Notes under the pieces: generated by a model
The model's input: the letters and a program-made list of their open reading frames with translations, nothing else
Databases searched by the model: none
What the model was told of the DNA's origin: nothing
Made by a program: the position numbers and the translations under genes
From: Avibacterium sp. 21-586
GTDB taxonomy: Bacteria > Pseudomonadota > Gammaproteobacteria > Enterobacterales > Pasteurellaceae
NCBI RefSeq assembly: GCF_026226775.1
Contig: NZ_JAKKOD010000002.1
Coordinates: 506,501 to 570,500, forward strand
Direction: 5' to 3'
Length of the DNA: 64,000 nucleotides
In this document: positions 18,724 to 28,496 of the stretch, piece by piece
Position numbering within the stretch: position 1 is the stretch's first letter
How the letters are laid out: the number at the start of each line of letters is the position of its first letter

Positions 18724-20340
18724 ATGGCTGATGCAAAAAACTTAGTAACGGAATTGGGTAAGTTAGGTATTTATGATGTAAAAGAGGTAGTCTATAACCC
18801 AAGTTATGAACAACTTTTCACAGAGGAAACCAAGGAAGGTTTAGAAGGTTTTGAGAAAGGAACGGTTACTCAATCCGGTGCTGTTGCGGTGGATACAGGG
18901 ATTTTTACTGGTCGTTCACCAAAAGATAAATACATCGTTTTAGATGAAAAAACTAAAGACACAGTATGGTGGACAAGTGATGCGGCAAAAAATGATAACA
19001 AGCCGATGAACCAAGCCACTTGGCAAAGTTTAAAAGAATTAGTGACCAAACAGCTTTCTGGCAAACGCTTGTTTGTGGTGGACGCATTCTGTGGTGCAAA
19101 CCCTGATACTCGCTTAGCTGTGCGTATTATTACAGAAGTAGCGTGGCAAGCTCACTTTGTAACTAATATGTTTATCCGTCCGTCAGCAGCAGAATTAGAA
19201 AATTTCAAACCTGATTTTGTGGTAATGAATGGTTCAAAAGTCACGAATCCAAATTGGAAAGAGCAAGGCTTAAATTCTGAAAACTTTGTAGCATTTAACA
19301 TTACAGAAGGGCTTCAATTAATTGGCGGTACCTGGTATGGCGGTGAAATGAAGAAAGGAATGTTTTCAATGATGAACTATTTCCTACCGCTCAAAGGAAT
19401 TGCCTCAATGCATTGTTCTGCTAACGTAGGTAAAGACGGTGATGTAGCGATTTTCTTTGGGTTATCAGGCACCGGAAAAACAACGCTCTCGACAGATCCA
19501 AAACGTCAATTAATTGGTGATGATGAACACGGTTGGGACGATGACGGCGTATTCAACTACGAAGGGGGGTGCTATGCGAAAACCATCAAACTTTCTGAAG
19601 AAAGCGAGCCAGATATTTATCGTGCGATTAAACGTGATGCTTTGTTAGAAAACGTGGTGGTGCGCGCAGATGGTTCAGTGGATTATGATGACGGTTCAAA
19701 AACAGAAAATACTCGTGTTTCTTACCCAATCTATCACATTGAAAACATTGTAAAACCCGTTTCTAAAGCAGGCCACGCGAAAAAAGTGATCTTCTTAACT
19801 GCAGATGCATTCGGGGTGTTACCACCAGTGTCAAAATTGACTCCAGAACAAACGAAATACTATTTCTTATCCGGTTTCACCGCAAAATTAGCGGGGACAG
19901 AACGTGGTATCACTGAACCAACCCCAACTTTCTCAGCTTGTTTTGGTGCGGCATTCTTATCACTTCATCCAACCCAATATGCAGAAGTGTTAGTGAAACG
20001 TATGGAAGCCGCTGGTGCAGAAGCCTACCTTGTGAACACAGGTTGGAATGGCACAGGCAAACGTATCTCCATTAAAGATACTCGTGGAATTATTGATGCA
20101 ATCTTAGATGGCTCAATTGATAAAGCCGAAATGTCTGAGTTACCAATCTTCAACTTAGCGATTCCAAAAGCGTTGCCGGGGGTTGATCCTGCTATTTTAG
20201 ATCCACGTGATACTTATGCCGATAAAGCACAATGGCAATCTAAGGCAGAAGATCTCGCAAGCCGTTTTGTGAAAAACTTTGAAAAATATGCAACTAATGC
20301 AGATGGTCAGGCGCTAATCTCAGCGGGTCCAAAAGCGTAA
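18724..20340 (+). CDS. pckA: phosphoenolpyruvate carboxykinase (ATP)
   Basis: Converts oxaloacetate and ATP to phosphoenolpyruvate, or in Pasteurellaceae often fixes CO2 onto phosphoenolpyruvate in the anaerobic fumarate pathway. It is 538 aa, full length. The kinase P-loop [13 protein letters not shown] and the metal-binding [11 protein letters not shown] follow each other near residues 247-270. Substrate-binding [11 protein letters not shown] is near residue 60, and the [18 protein letters not shown] region near residue 395 is intact. The ATG is preceded by TGAGGT. A half CRP-like motif (TCACA at 18671-18675) lies upstream, but I cannot support a full site. Confidence 0.97.
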   Translation: MADAKNLVTELGKLGIYDVKEVVYNPSYEQLFTEETKEGLEGFEKGTVTQSGAVAVDTGIFTGRSPKDKYIVLDEKTKDTVWWTSDAAKNDNKPMNQATWQSLKELVTKQLSGKRLFVVDAFCGANPDTRLAVRIITEVAWQAHFVTNMFIRPSAAELENFKPDFVVMNGSKVTNPNWKEQGLNSENFVAFNITEGLQLIGGTWYGGEMKKGMFSMMNYFLPLKGIASMHCSANVGKDGDVAIFFGLSGTGKTTLSTDPKRQLIGDDEHGWDDDGVFNYEGGCYAKTIKLSEESEPDIYRAIKRDALLENVVVRADGSVDYDDGSKTENTRVSYPIYHIENIVKPVSKAGHAKKVIFLTADAFGVLPPVSKLTPEQTKYYFLSGFTAKLAGTERGITEPTPTFSACFGAAFLSLHPTQYAEVLVKRMEAAGAEAYLVNTGWNGTGKRISIKDTRGIIDAILDGSIDKAEMSELPIFNLAIPKALPGVDPAILDPRDTYADKAQWQSKAEDLASRFVKNFEKYATNADGQALISAGPKA

Positions 20341-20359
20341 TATAGATAAAAAATAAAAA

Positions 20360-20391
20360 ACTACCGCTCTTTTTAGTGCGGTAGTTTTTTT
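20360..20391. terminator. bidirectional terminator between pckA and deaD
   Basis: Stem ACTACCGC (20360-20367) and GCGGTAGT (20378-20385), followed by seven T residues on plus and preceded by a run of A. It therefore serves both convergent genes. Confidence 0.92.
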
Positions 20392-20415
20392 ATAAAGATT
20401 CACTAGAAAATAACC

Positions 20416-22215
20416 TTATTTTCTTCTTGTACGTGATTTAAAACTATCTTCGTTAAAAGAGCGGTGATTTTTTTCTTTAAATCTACGTTCATTTTTTCCT
20501 CGTGTAGGGCGATCATCTGAACGACGTTTCTCTTTTCCAGCAAAGCCTTTACCTTTATTTTCAGCACCTGTAGCAGCGCCGAGCAAAGACATTTGCATTT
20601 GTTTATTCATTACACGCGTTTTAGTAAAATGGTTTAACAATTCTTTTGGCATTCCTTGTGGTAACTCTATCGTTGAATAGCTATCATAAAGTTTGATATG
20701 GCCAATGTAACGACTATTGAGATCACCTTCATTAGCAATTGCCCCAACAATATGACGCACTTCTACCCCATCTAAGCGGCCAACTTCAATACGGTATAAA
20801 TCCATTGCTTTTGGAGCTCCATAACCTCGGCGTTCAGCCGAACGAGGATTTTCTCTACGACTATTACGCTCACGGCTTGCACGTTTATCTACTAATGGAT
20901 CTGGTGGTAGGATTAATTTTTGTTTACCTTGCAATAGCATTAACATAGCCGCAGCAATATCCTCTTGATCTTGATCCGCGGTGAATAGATCCTCCAATAA
21001 GCTACGATATTGCTCTAGATCCCGATGTTCAAGTTGTTTGGTAATTTTTGCTACAAATTTTTTACGTCGACAAAGCTCTAATGTCTCAGGGTTCGGAATT
21101 TGTACTTCTTCAATTGGTTTTTTGGTCAGCCGTTCAATATTTCTTAGTAAACGATTTTCTCTTGGTTCAACAAAGAGTAAAGCACGTCCAGCACGTCCTG
21201 CACGCCCAGTTCGACCGATACGGTGAACATAGCTTTCTGCATCAAGTGGAATATCGTAATTCACAACAAGACTGATACGTTCTACATCAAGTCCACGGGC
21301 TGCAACATCGGTGGCCACTAAAATATCTAGGCTGCCATTACGCAGGCGATCCAAGGTTTGTTCTCGCAGTTGTTGCGTCATATCACCATTGAGTGCGGCC
21401 GCACGGAAACCGTGTTTTTCTAGCAACTCGGTAATATCAAGGGTGGCAGTTTTGGTGCGTGCAAAAATGATTGCTGCATCAAAATCTTCCACTTCAAGGA
21501 AGCGTAATAAGGCTTCGTTTTTACGAAATCCGTGTACATACCAACAGCTTTGAGTAATATCTGGCGCTGTGCGTTGTGTAGATTGGATTTTCACCTCTTT
21601 AGGATCGTGCATAAAACGCTTTGTAATACGGCGAATCGGTTCTGGCATTGTGGCAGAGAAAAGCGCGGTTTGGTGCTGTTCTGGTAGCGCCGCCATTACA
21701 GTTTCAACATCTTCAATAAAGCCCATACGCAGCATTTCATCTGCTTCATCTAACACGATGGCTTTTAATTCAGAAAGATCAAGGGTGTTACGTCTAAGAT
21801 GATCTAAAATACGCCCCGGTGTTCCTACTACTACTTGTGCCCCTTGCTTTAAGGCTCGCAATTGAATGTCATAACGTTGTCCACCATAAAGGGTCACAAT
21901 ATTAATGCCTTTGGCATATTTCATAAATTGTTCGCAAGCATCAGCCACTTGAATAGCAAGTTCCCGAGTTGGCGCCATTACTAACATCTGTGGGATTTTT
22001 CTACTTGGTTCAATTTGTGCTAAAAAAGGGAGAGAAAACGCAGCAGTTTTTCCACTTCCTGTTTGCGCCATTCCAAGCACATCATCACCCGCGAGAAGGT
22101 GGGGAATACAAGCCTGTTGGATTGGTGAAGGGGATTCAAATCCCATATCTGTTACAGCATTAAGGATAAATTCAGGCAAGCCTAAATCATTAAAGGTGAT
22201 TTTTGTTTCAGTCAT
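20416..22215 (-). CDS. deaD: DEAD-box RNA helicase DeaD/CsdA
   Basis: Cold-shock ATP-dependent RNA helicase that helps ribosome assembly and mRNA decay, 599 aa. Helicase motifs are in order: Q-motif [16 protein letters not shown], Walker [24 protein letters not shown] box [12 protein letters not shown] in [18 protein letters not shown] and [13 protein letters not shown]. The DeaD-specific C-terminal RNA-binding domain ([20 protein letters not shown]) precedes a basic tail. The frame extends 16 codons upstream of the chosen ATG at 22213-22215, which matches the conserved family N-terminus. It follows nlpI and pnp on the same strand, as in E. coli. A long hairpin in its leader is listed separately. 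Confidence 0.96.
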   Translation of the reverse strand: MTETKITFNDLGLPEFILNAVTDMGFESPSPIQQACIPHLLAGDDVLGMAQTGSGKTAAFSLPFLAQIEPSRKIPQMLVMAPTRELAIQVADACEQFMKYAKGINIVTLYGGQRYDIQLRALKQGAQVVVGTPGRILDHLRRNTLDLSELKAIVLDEADEMLRMGFIEDVETVMAALPEQHQTALFSATMPEPIRRITKRFMHDPKEVKIQSTQRTAPDITQSCWYVHGFRKNEALLRFLEVEDFDAAIIFARTKTATLDITELLEKHGFRAAALNGDMTQQLREQTLDRLRNGSLDILVATDVAARGLDVERISLVVNYDIPLDAESYVHRIGRTGRAGRAGRALLFVEPRENRLLRNIERLTKKPIEEVQIPNPETLELCRRKKFVAKITKQLEHRDLEQYRSLLEDLFTADQDQEDIAAAMLMLLQGKQKLILPPDPLVDKRASRERNSRRENPRSAERRGYGAPKAMDLYRIEVGRLDGVEVRHIVGAIANEGDLNSRYIGHIKLYDSYSTIELPQGMPKELLNHFTKTRVMNKQMQMSLLGAATGAENKGKGFAGKEKRRSDDRPTRGKNERRFKEKNHRSFNEDSFKSRTRRK

Positions 22216-22260
22216 TAAAATACTCGAATATAAAAAAGAAAGCTCAATTACTTTCAGTTT

Positions 22261-22298
22261 CACAAAGCCTAGGTGTGGCGAAAAATCGCCGCTTTGTG
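22261..22298 (-). promoter_or_regulatory. structured leader hairpin upstream of deaD
   Basis: Outer stem CACAAAG (22261-22267)/CTTTGTG (22292-22298) encloses an inner stem GGCGA/TCGCC. It lies about 45 nt upstream of the deaD start and lacks a T run, so it looks like leader structure rather than a terminator. A role in helicase autoregulation is speculation. Confidence 0.4.
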
Positions 22299-22339
22299 GA
22301 TAACATTGTTGAAAAGTTTTACGTTTTACAACACCAAAT

Positions 22340-22355
22340 CTAGGCAGATGCCTAG
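22340..22355 (-). terminator. hairpin immediately after nlpI
   Basis: CTAGGC-AGAT-GCCTAG, one nucleotide past the nlpI stop. In minus orientation it is followed by ATTTGG, a poor T tract. It may be a weak terminator or an RNA-stabilising element between nlpI and deaD. Confidence 0.45.
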
Positions 22356-22356
22356 T

Positions 22357-23256
22357 TTATTGTGCTTGTGTGCGTTTTAATTTCGCCAGTTCAAGCACTG
22401 CAAAACGATACTCAACAAAGTTATACACCTGATTCGCTATGGCCAATTTAAACAGGGTTTCTGCTTTTTCCCTTTGACCCAAATTGAGTTGTTGTTTTGC
22501 TAGATAAAAGTAGGTTTCGGTCAATACTTCGGCATAAGGCATTTTTTGCTTTTCCGCAAATTCTACCCCTTGCTGTTGTAGCTCAGTGAGCGACAACTGA
22601 CCTAAATAATATTGCACAATATAATTGCCCCATTGCTTTTGCGAGAGCGCTGGTGCCTGTTGTGCTAACTGCAGTTTAGCCTTTTTAGGATTGATTTCTA
22701 GTTCATTGAGATATAACCATAATGCACGGTAAGCATCAGTTTTATCTTGTTGATAAAACTGCGCGAAATCTTTCTGTGCAAGTGAGTAACGTTCTATATA
22801 ATAAAAACCTAATCCACGATTAAATAGGCTATATTCATCGTTTGGATTTAATTCCAATGCCGCATTAAATGCGTCTAACGCCTCATCATAATCTTCATTG
22901 ATAAGCTGATAGACACCCAAATAATTATAAAGTGCGGCGTTTTTTGGCTGAAAAATTAAAGACTGCAAAAAGTCATAACGTGCAAGCTCCCAAAGCCCAA
23001 GGGCGTCATACAACACCCCTCGTTCAAAATGAAAGGCTGCACGCTCTCTTTTATCAATCTCACCAAGTTGCAATACTTGGTTGATACGAGCAAGCATTAT
23101 TTCTTGCTCGATGTGGCTATTCGGTGTTTGTTCCGCAATAATCAATTTATTTTCTATCATAAATGGTTGCGAATTGACACAGCCTACAAGTAATAATAAA
23201 AAACTCCAGATTGACAACAGCCTGAGAGATTTTCTACATCCATTACATTGCATCAT
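22357..23256 (-). CDS. nlpI: lipoprotein NlpI (TPR repeats)
   Basis: Outer-membrane lipoprotein that acts as an adaptor for the protease Prc and peptidoglycan hydrolases, 299 aa. The signal peptide ends in the lipobox LLVGC, with the lipid-modified Cys at about residue 26. Tetratricopeptide repeats cover about residues 65-165 (HFERGVLYDALGLWELARYD, NYLGVYQLINEDYDEALDAF, LFNRGLGFYYIERYSLAQKD). It lies between pnp and deaD on the same strand, a conserved order. Two in-frame ATGs start the gene; the first is used here. Confidence 0.92.
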   Translation of the reverse strand: MMQCNGCRKSLRLLSIWSFLLLLVGCVNSQPFMIENKLIIAEQTPNSHIEQEIMLARINQVLQLGEIDKRERAAFHFERGVLYDALGLWELARYDFLQSLIFQPKNAALYNYLGVYQLINEDYDEALDAFNAALELNPNDEYSLFNRGLGFYYIERYSLAQKDFAQFYQQDKTDAYRALWLYLNELEINPKKAKLQLAQQAPALSQKQWGNYIVQYYLGQLSLTELQQQGVEFAEKQKMPYAEVLTETYFYLAKQQLNLGQREKAETLFKLAIANQVYNFVEYRFAVLELAKLKRTQAQ

Positions 23257-23269
23257 TTTTTAGCCTTAA

Positions 23270-23312
23270 AAGCTAGCTTAAGTATAATTTACTGACAGAT
23301 ACAAGCTAGCTT
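23270..23312. repeat. paired AAGCTAGCTT palindromes in the pnp-nlpI spacer
   Basis: Two exact copies of the 10-bp palindrome AAGCTAGCTT (23270-23279 and 23303-23312) are separated by 23 nt. They can pair with each other into a hairpin upstream of nlpI. No other copy was noticed in the window. Function is unknown. Confidence 0.6.
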
Positions 23313-23359
23313 TCCTATTAAGATAATTTACGTCCTAACAAATAGGAGGTAATATTCTC

Positions 23360-25495
23360 TTATTCTTGCTCACAGACATCTGCCACAACGTCTTCTGCTG
23401 GGATAGCATCTTGTTTCGGAGCAATATCTTTCATTGTTAAGCGGATACGGCCTTGACGATCAATTTCAACTACTTTCACGCTAACTTCTTGACCAACGCT
23501 TAAGTAATCACTGACTTTTTCTACGCGCTCATCAGCGATTTGTGAAATATGAACTAAGCCTTCTTTATTGCCTACTAATGAAACAAATGCACCAAAATCG
23601 GCAAGACGAGTGACTTTACCTTGATAGATTGCACCAGCTTCTACTTCCGCCGTGATGTCTTCAATGCGAGCCATTACTTCTTTCACGGCATTGTTATCTA
23701 CAGCAGCAATTTTCACTGTACCATCATCATCAATATCAATAGATGTACCAGTTTCTTCGGTTAATGAGCGAATAACAGCCCCGCCTTTACCGATCACATC
23801 TTTAATTTTCTTCGGATCGATTTTCATTGTGTGAATACGCGGTGCAAAGTCAGAAATTTCCGCACGCGGTGCAGGAATAGCTTGTTCCATTACACCAAGA
23901 ATGTGCATTCTCGCACCTTTTGCTTGGTTAAGGGCGATTTGCATAATTTCAGGGGTAATCCCTTCAATTTTGATGTCCATTTGTAATGCGGTAACCCCTT
24001 CCCGTGTTCCCGCTACTTTGAAGTCCATATCACCTAAGTGATCTTCATCACCTAAAATGTCCGAAAGCACGACAAATTTTTCATCTTCTTTTACTAAGCC
24101 CATTGCGATACCCGCAACAGCGGCTTTAATTGGCACCCCTGCGTCCATTAAGGCTAATGATGCACCACATACCGATGCCATTGATGATGAACCGTTAGAT
24201 TCTGTGATCTCAGACACCACACGCACCACATAGGGGAATTCGCTCAAGCTTGGCATTACTGCGGCGACACCACGTTTTGCTAAACGACCGTGGCCGATTT
24301 CGCGACGTTTTGGCGAGCCAATCATACCTGTTTCACCCACAGAATATGGTGGGAAGTTGTAGTGGAACAAGAAGTGATCGGTTTTTTCACCGGTTAATTC
24401 GTCAATGATTTGTGCATCACGTTCTGTCCCTAAGGTTGCCACCGCTAAGGCCTGTGTTTCACCACGGGTGAAAATCGCAGAACCGTGTGTGCGCGGTAAC
24501 ACGCCTGTACAAATGTCTAATGCGCGCACGGTATCTACGGTACGGCCATCAATACGTGGTTCACCGTTTAGAATGCGTGAACGCACGATTTCACTTTCAA
24601 GTGCGGTAAGAATATCAAGAATTTTTCCTTCGCTAAGCGTTTCATCTTCAGCGGTTAATTGACTTACCACGTCTGCTTTAATCGCATCAATTTGCTCATA
24701 ACGGGCTTGTTTTTCGGTGATACGATAAGCGTCGCCTAAACGGCTTTCAGCAAGGGCTTTGACTTTATCAATTAGTGCTGTATCTGGTGCTGGTGGCTGC
24801 CAATTCCAACGCGGCTTGCCTGCTTCTTGGGCAAATTCTTTAATGGCTTCAATTACCACTTGTTGTTGCTGATGACCAAATACCACTGCAGCCAACATCT
24901 GTTCTTCGGTTAAAATGTCCGCTTCCGATTCCACCATTAGTACGGCTTTATCTGTCCCAGCCACGACTAAGTCTAAACGGCTTTGTTTTTGTTCGTTAGT
25001 GGTTGGATTTAATACGAATTGACCATCAATAAAGCCAACACGTGCTGCACCGATAGGGCCGTTAAATGGCACGCCTGAAAGGGTAAGTGCTGCTGAAGCA
25101 CCGATCATCGCCACTAAATCTGGACTAATTTGTGGGTTTACCGAAACCACGGTTGCCACGATTTGAATTTCGTTGAAAAAGCCTTCAGGGAATAATGGAC
25201 GGATTGGACGGTCAATTAAACGCGCAACTAAGGTTTCCCCTTCAGAAGGGCGCCCTTCACGTTTAAAGAACCCACCAGGGATACGTCCTGCCGCGTAAGT
25301 ACGCTCTTGATAGTTTACGGTTAATGGGAAGAAATCTTGCCCTTCTTTTACGTCTTTTTTCGCTACCACTGTTACGAACACGCTAGTGTCGTCCATACTC
25401 GCCATTACTGCCGCTGTAGCTTGACGGGCGATTGCACCGGTTTCTAAGGTTACCGTGTGTTGACCATATTTAAATTGTTTAACAATTGGATTCAC
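23360..25495 (-). CDS. pnp: polyribonucleotide nucleotidyltransferase (PNPase)
   Basis: 3'-to-5' phosphorolytic exoribonuclease of the degradosome, 711 aa. Two RNase PH domains ([20 protein letters not shown] near residue 80 and [20 protein letters not shown] near 375) are followed by a KH domain ([20 protein letters not shown] near 560) and an S1 domain ([20 protein letters not shown] near 622). The chosen start is GTG at 25493-25495, giving [12 protein letters not shown]. The upstream in-frame TTG lies within the AAGGAA ribosome site. It is followed by nlpI and deaD. No rpsO is found upstream, unlike E. coli. Confidence 0.96.
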   Translation of the reverse strand: MNPIVKQFKYGQHTVTLETGAIARQATAAVMASMDDTSVFVTVVAKKDVKEGQDFFPLTVNYQERTYAAGRIPGGFFKREGRPSEGETLVARLIDRPIRPLFPEGFFNEIQIVATVVSVNPQISPDLVAMIGASAALTLSGVPFNGPIGAARVGFIDGQFVLNPTTNEQKQSRLDLVVAGTDKAVLMVESEADILTEEQMLAAVVFGHQQQQVVIEAIKEFAQEAGKPRWNWQPPAPDTALIDKVKALAESRLGDAYRITEKQARYEQIDAIKADVVSQLTAEDETLSEGKILDILTALESEIVRSRILNGEPRIDGRTVDTVRALDICTGVLPRTHGSAIFTRGETQALAVATLGTERDAQIIDELTGEKTDHFLFHYNFPPYSVGETGMIGSPKRREIGHGRLAKRGVAAVMPSLSEFPYVVRVVSEITESNGSSSMASVCGASLALMDAGVPIKAAVAGIAMGLVKEDEKFVVLSDILGDEDHLGDMDFKVAGTREGVTALQMDIKIEGITPEIMQIALNQAKGARMHILGVMEQAIPAPRAEISDFAPRIHTMKIDPKKIKDVIGKGGAVIRSLTEETGTSIDIDDDGTVKIAAVDNNAVKEVMARIEDITAEVEAGAIYQGKVTRLADFGAFVSLVGNKEGLVHISQIADERVEKVSDYLSVGQEVSVKVVEIDRQGRIRLTMKDIAPKQDAIPAEDVVADVCEQE

Positions 25496-25691
25496 AATAT
25501 TTTCCTTCAAATGAAATGGAATGATTTACGGAGGATTCCGCACTGAATGCTTTTAGGCGAAAATAACAGCTCAACTGTTTGATTTCACCTTGCTTTCCCA
25601 ATTGCGACTAGCAAAAATTCTCTCACAAAACACCGCACTTTACTGGATTGTGCAAGAGTATTTTTGATAGCCACACGCCAATGGAAAATAA

Positions 25692-25717
25692 AAGCCCTGC
25701 TATTATACAGGGCTTTT
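25692..25717 (-). terminator. nap operon terminator
   Basis: Stem AAGCCCTG (25692-25699)/CAGGGCTT (25708-25715), with TTTTATTTTCC following in minus orientation. It lies 54 nt past napC; the plus side also has a short T run. Confidence 0.85.
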
Positions 25718-25771
25718 GTGTTTATTGATACTGCTAAATACAGTGGATTTTAGGTTTGTTCACTTTACCAA

Positions 25772-26371
25772 CTATTCTGCCTTTTCTGCTGGTAAAAAAC
25801 CAGATTTAATATCTTTCATATTTGGCAAGTGGTGAGCAATACCTTTGTGGCAATCTATACAGGTTTTTCCTTCTTTAATTGCCAGCGTGTGCATTTTTTC
25901 TGCCACTGTTTTTTGTTGGGTGAAATCCATTGCTTCAAAATTATGACAATTACGGCACTCCTGTGAATTGTTAGCTTTCATTCTTGCCCATTCACGCTCT
26001 GCCATTTCTAGGCGAGCAGCCTCAAATTTTTCTTTGGTGTCTACTTTACCTGTGATGTGCGCATAAACCTCCGTTGCTGCTTTGATTTTACGCACCCATT
26101 TAGGAATAAACTCGTGTGGTAAATGGCAATCCGCACAAATGGCTTTTACCCCAGTACGATTTGCATAATGCACCGATTGACGATATTCAGGCACCACATC
26201 GTTCATATGGCAGCTAGAACAAAATTCTTCCGTATTGGTATGTTCCAATGCGGTGTTAAATCCGCCCCAGAAAATAATGCCTGCAATAAAAGAAAGGGTG
26301 ATTAACACGCCCACGGCAATACGACTTGGCGAACGAAACCAATGCCAAAACTTTTTGATTAATTTCAACAT
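25772..26371 (-). CDS. napC: tetrahaem cytochrome c NapC
   Basis: Membrane-anchored quinol dehydrogenase that passes electrons from the quinone pool to periplasmic NapAB, 199 aa. One N-terminal membrane anchor (about residues 18-38) is followed by four CXXCH haem sites: CSSCH, CADCH, CRNCH and CIDCH. It is the last gene of the nap operon, 2 nt after napB, and is followed by a strong terminator. Confidence 0.96.
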   Translation of the reverse strand: MLKLIKKFWHWFRSPSRIAVGVLITLSFIAGIIFWGGFNTALEHTNTEEFCSSCHMNDVVPEYRQSVHYANRTGVKAICADCHLPHEFIPKWVRKIKAATEVYAHITGKVDTKEKFEAARLEMAEREWARMKANNSQECRNCHNFEAMDFTQQKTVAEKMHTLAIKEGKTCIDCHKGIAHHLPNMKDIKSGFLPAEKAE

Positions 26372-26373
26372 TT

Positions 26374-26805
26374 TTATTCTCCGTAACCTTTCATCGGTTT
26401 GAATTCATTTGGCACGATTGGCTCAACATCAGATTGTGAAACGTGGCATTGTAAGCAGAAATAGCGGCGTGGTGAGGTTTCACCACCTACGATATTGCCA
26501 TCACGATCCATAAAGTGCGTTGGGCTAATACGTGTTGCACCTGTAATGCGAGAGGCTTCCACACTGTGGCAGTTTAAGCACTGATTGACATTTTTTGTTA
26601 CTTGATAATTTTTCACGCTATGTGGAATAGTTGGTGGCTGATTCACATAGTTAAGTGGTGGTAGCTCACTTTGTTTTGGTACATTGTGAAAAGCAGGCTT
26701 CACATCTTCTGCAGCCCCTTGCAGATAATTGTCGATTTTGTCTTCTGCCGCCATCACTGTGGTCGCAAAAAGAGCGGTCAAAATTAAGAAGGTTTTTTTA
26801 ATCAT
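26374..26805 (-). CDS. napB: dihaem cytochrome c NapB, nitrate reductase small subunit
   Basis: Periplasmic electron-transfer subunit of nitrate reductase, 143 aa. The signal peptide MIKKTFLILTALFATTVMA is followed by two haem sites, CLNCH and CLQCH. The frame is open 68 codons upstream through napH, but the ATG at 26803-26805 is next to the napH stop and starts a perfect signal peptide, so it is chosen. It partners with NapA and accepts electrons from NapC. Confidence 0.95.
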   Translation of the reverse strand: MIKKTFLILTALFATTVMAAEDKIDNYLQGAAEDVKPAFHNVPKQSELPPLNYVNQPPTIPHSVKNYQVTKNVNQCLNCHSVEASRITGATRISPTHFMDRDGNIVGGETSPRRYFCLQCHVSQSDVEPIVPNEFKPMKGYGE

Positions 26806-26806
26806 T

Positions 26807-27670
26807 TTATTCCCCCGAATGATTAAATCTAGTGGTAAAAGTAAATACATTTTCAGCACAAACATCAATGCAACGTCCGCAACTGATACAATCTTTGGAA
26901 AGTACGAGCAAGCTTTCGTTTTTCTTGCCGTGTAATGGGCTACGTAACACTTGAGGTTCAGGGCAAATGTTGTAGCAATCCATACAATTATCACAGCGTG
27001 CGCGATCAATCACTTTAATGCGCGCAATACTTTTTGCGCCAATTAAGCCATAGGTCGCACCGATAGGACATAAATGCCCGCACCAGCCGTGCTCTGCAAT
27101 CAATAAATCAAATAAAAATATCGCTAAAATTAACCAAGTGGTTGCACCGAAACCATAAATTAAGGCGCGTCCAAATGCGCTCACAGGATTGATCCATTCC
27201 CACAACATAATCCCGCTTAACGCACTGCCGATGAGAATCATCAGCAAAATGCCGTAGCGTAAGCCTCGCGGGATTTTAGCATTTTGGCGAATGCCTAATT
27301 TACGTCTTAGCCAAGCGGCACAATCGGTAACCAGATTTAACGGACAAACCCAGCCGCAAAATACTTTGCTTCCCAATAAAGCATAAAGGGCGATCACAAT
27401 GCCTGCACCAAGTAAGGTGGTGAAGTTAGGCAAATGACCAGTTGCAAGGCTTTCTGCCGTGATGAGTGGATCGCTCATTGGGATCAAATCTAAAAATAAG
27501 CTACCACTATAATTGCCACGCAGAATCCATACATCTAGCCAAGGACCACTCAGAAACATTGCAATAATACTTAACTGAGTTAAACGTCGCCAAAATAAAA
27601 AGCGGTTTGCACGCCACAATCCTAGCTTTTCTCTGGCTTCTCTGCCTGCATCTTTCGGTGAATTTGCCAT
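26807..27670 (-). CDS. napH: quinol dehydrogenase membrane subunit NapH
   Basis: Integral membrane iron-sulfur protein, 287 aa, with four membrane segments. Two conserved cytoplasmic cysteine motifs are present (CGWVCPLNLVTDC and CGHLCPIG), plus two C-terminal 4Fe-4S clusters (CDNCMDCYNICPEP and CISCGRCIDVCAENV). With NapG it forms an alternative route from quinol to NapAB. Its start overlaps the napG stop by one base (TAATG). Confidence 0.95.
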   Translation of the reverse strand: MANSPKDAGREAREKLGLWRANRFLFWRRLTQLSIIAMFLSGPWLDVWILRGNYSGSLFLDLIPMSDPLITAESLATGHLPNFTTLLGAGIVIALYALLGSKVFCGWVCPLNLVTDCAAWLRRKLGIRQNAKIPRGLRYGILLMILIGSALSGIMLWEWINPVSAFGRALIYGFGATTWLILAIFLFDLLIAEHGWCGHLCPIGATYGLIGAKSIARIKVIDRARCDNCMDCYNICPEPQVLRSPLHGKKNESLLVLSKDCISCGRCIDVCAENVFTFTTRFNHSGE

Positions 27671-28422
27671 TAAAATCCCTCCGGTTTGCGTACAGGTAAG
27701 GAAATAATGTCATCAGGTGCCAGTGAATGCCCTGCTTTCTCCTTTTCTTCCCAACCTAAGCGATAATGCTTACCCAACATTCCTTTTGCTAAGGCGAGAG
27801 GGAGTACTTTAATTGCTGCCTCATCAAGTACGCAGGCTTCTTCACATTTTCCGCAACCAGTGCAAGCTTCTGAATGCACTGTTGGAATAAACATCGCATG
27901 CTTACCCGTGCGATCATTGCGTTGCATTTCTAAGGTGATAGCTTTGTCGATAAGCGGACAAACGCGATAACACACGTCACAACGCAAGCCTTGCCAGTTT
28001 AGGCAGGTTTCGTGATCCAACAGCACCGATAAGCCCATTCTGGAATCGTTAATATTATCCTGTGTAGAATCTAACGCTCCACTCGGACAAGCTTTTGCAC
28101 AAGGAATGTCTTCACACATTTCGCAGGGTTTATCCCGTGCGATGAAATAAGGTGTACCAGCTTCCATTGGCGAAAGCAGGGAAGCAAGGTGCAACATTTC
28201 ATAAGGGCAGGCTTGCACACATTGTCCGCAACGAATACAGGCTGCGGCAAATTTTTTCTCATCTTCAATAGCAAATGGGGGGCGTAATGCCACGCCTTGA
28301 CGAGCAAGGCTTTGCTCTTGTTGAAGACCGAGTAAAATGCCAAGGCCTGCTAATCCGCCCGCGGTGCGAGCCGTGTCCTTAAAAAATTTGCGACGTTCCG
28401 GTGTTTGGGTTAATTTTTTCAT
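27670..28422 (-). CDS. napG: ferredoxin-type protein NapG
   Basis: Periplasmic iron-sulfur protein exported by the Tat route (twin-arginine [16 protein letters not shown] near the N-terminus), 250 aa. Four 4Fe-4S cysteine clusters are visible: [38 protein letters not shown] and [17 protein letters not shown] four codons upstream is in frame, but it falls inside an uptake sequence, so the ATG at 28420-28422 is chosen. It works with NapH in electron transfer. The 74-nt gap from napA contains two inverted uptake sequences. Confidence 0.94.
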   Translation of the reverse strand: MKKLTQTPERRKFFKDTARTAGGLAGLGILLGLQQEQSLARQGVALRPPFAIEDEKKFAAACIRCGQCVQACPYEMLHLASLLSPMEAGTPYFIARDKPCEMCEDIPCAKACPSGALDSTQDNINDSRMGLSVLLDHETCLNWQGLRCDVCYRVCPLIDKAITLEMQRNDRTGKHAMFIPTVHSEACTGCGKCEEACVLDEAAIKVLPLALAKGMLGKHYRLGWEEKEKAGHSLAPDDIISLPVRKPEGF

Positions 28423-28431
28423 TTTATTTTT

Positions 28432-28480
28432 CACCGCACTTACTATAAATCTGGTGCATTTAATGATAGAAAGTGCGGTG
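28432..28480. repeat. inverted pair of uptake sequences inside the nap operon
   Basis: CACCGCACTT (28432-28441) and AAGTGCGGTG (28471-28480) are exact inverted copies separated by 29 nt. They form a 10-bp stem between napA and napG. Paired uptake sequences often sit at terminators in this family. Here no T run follows, so partial attenuation or mRNA protection is possible. Confidence 0.75.
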
Positions 28481-28496
28481 TATTCCAGCCTGCTTT

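Noticed and set aside
26374-27009. Long form of NapB (211 aa)
   Set aside because: The extra N-terminus is an out-of-frame reading of napH; the ATG at 26805 starts a signal peptide directly after the napH stop.
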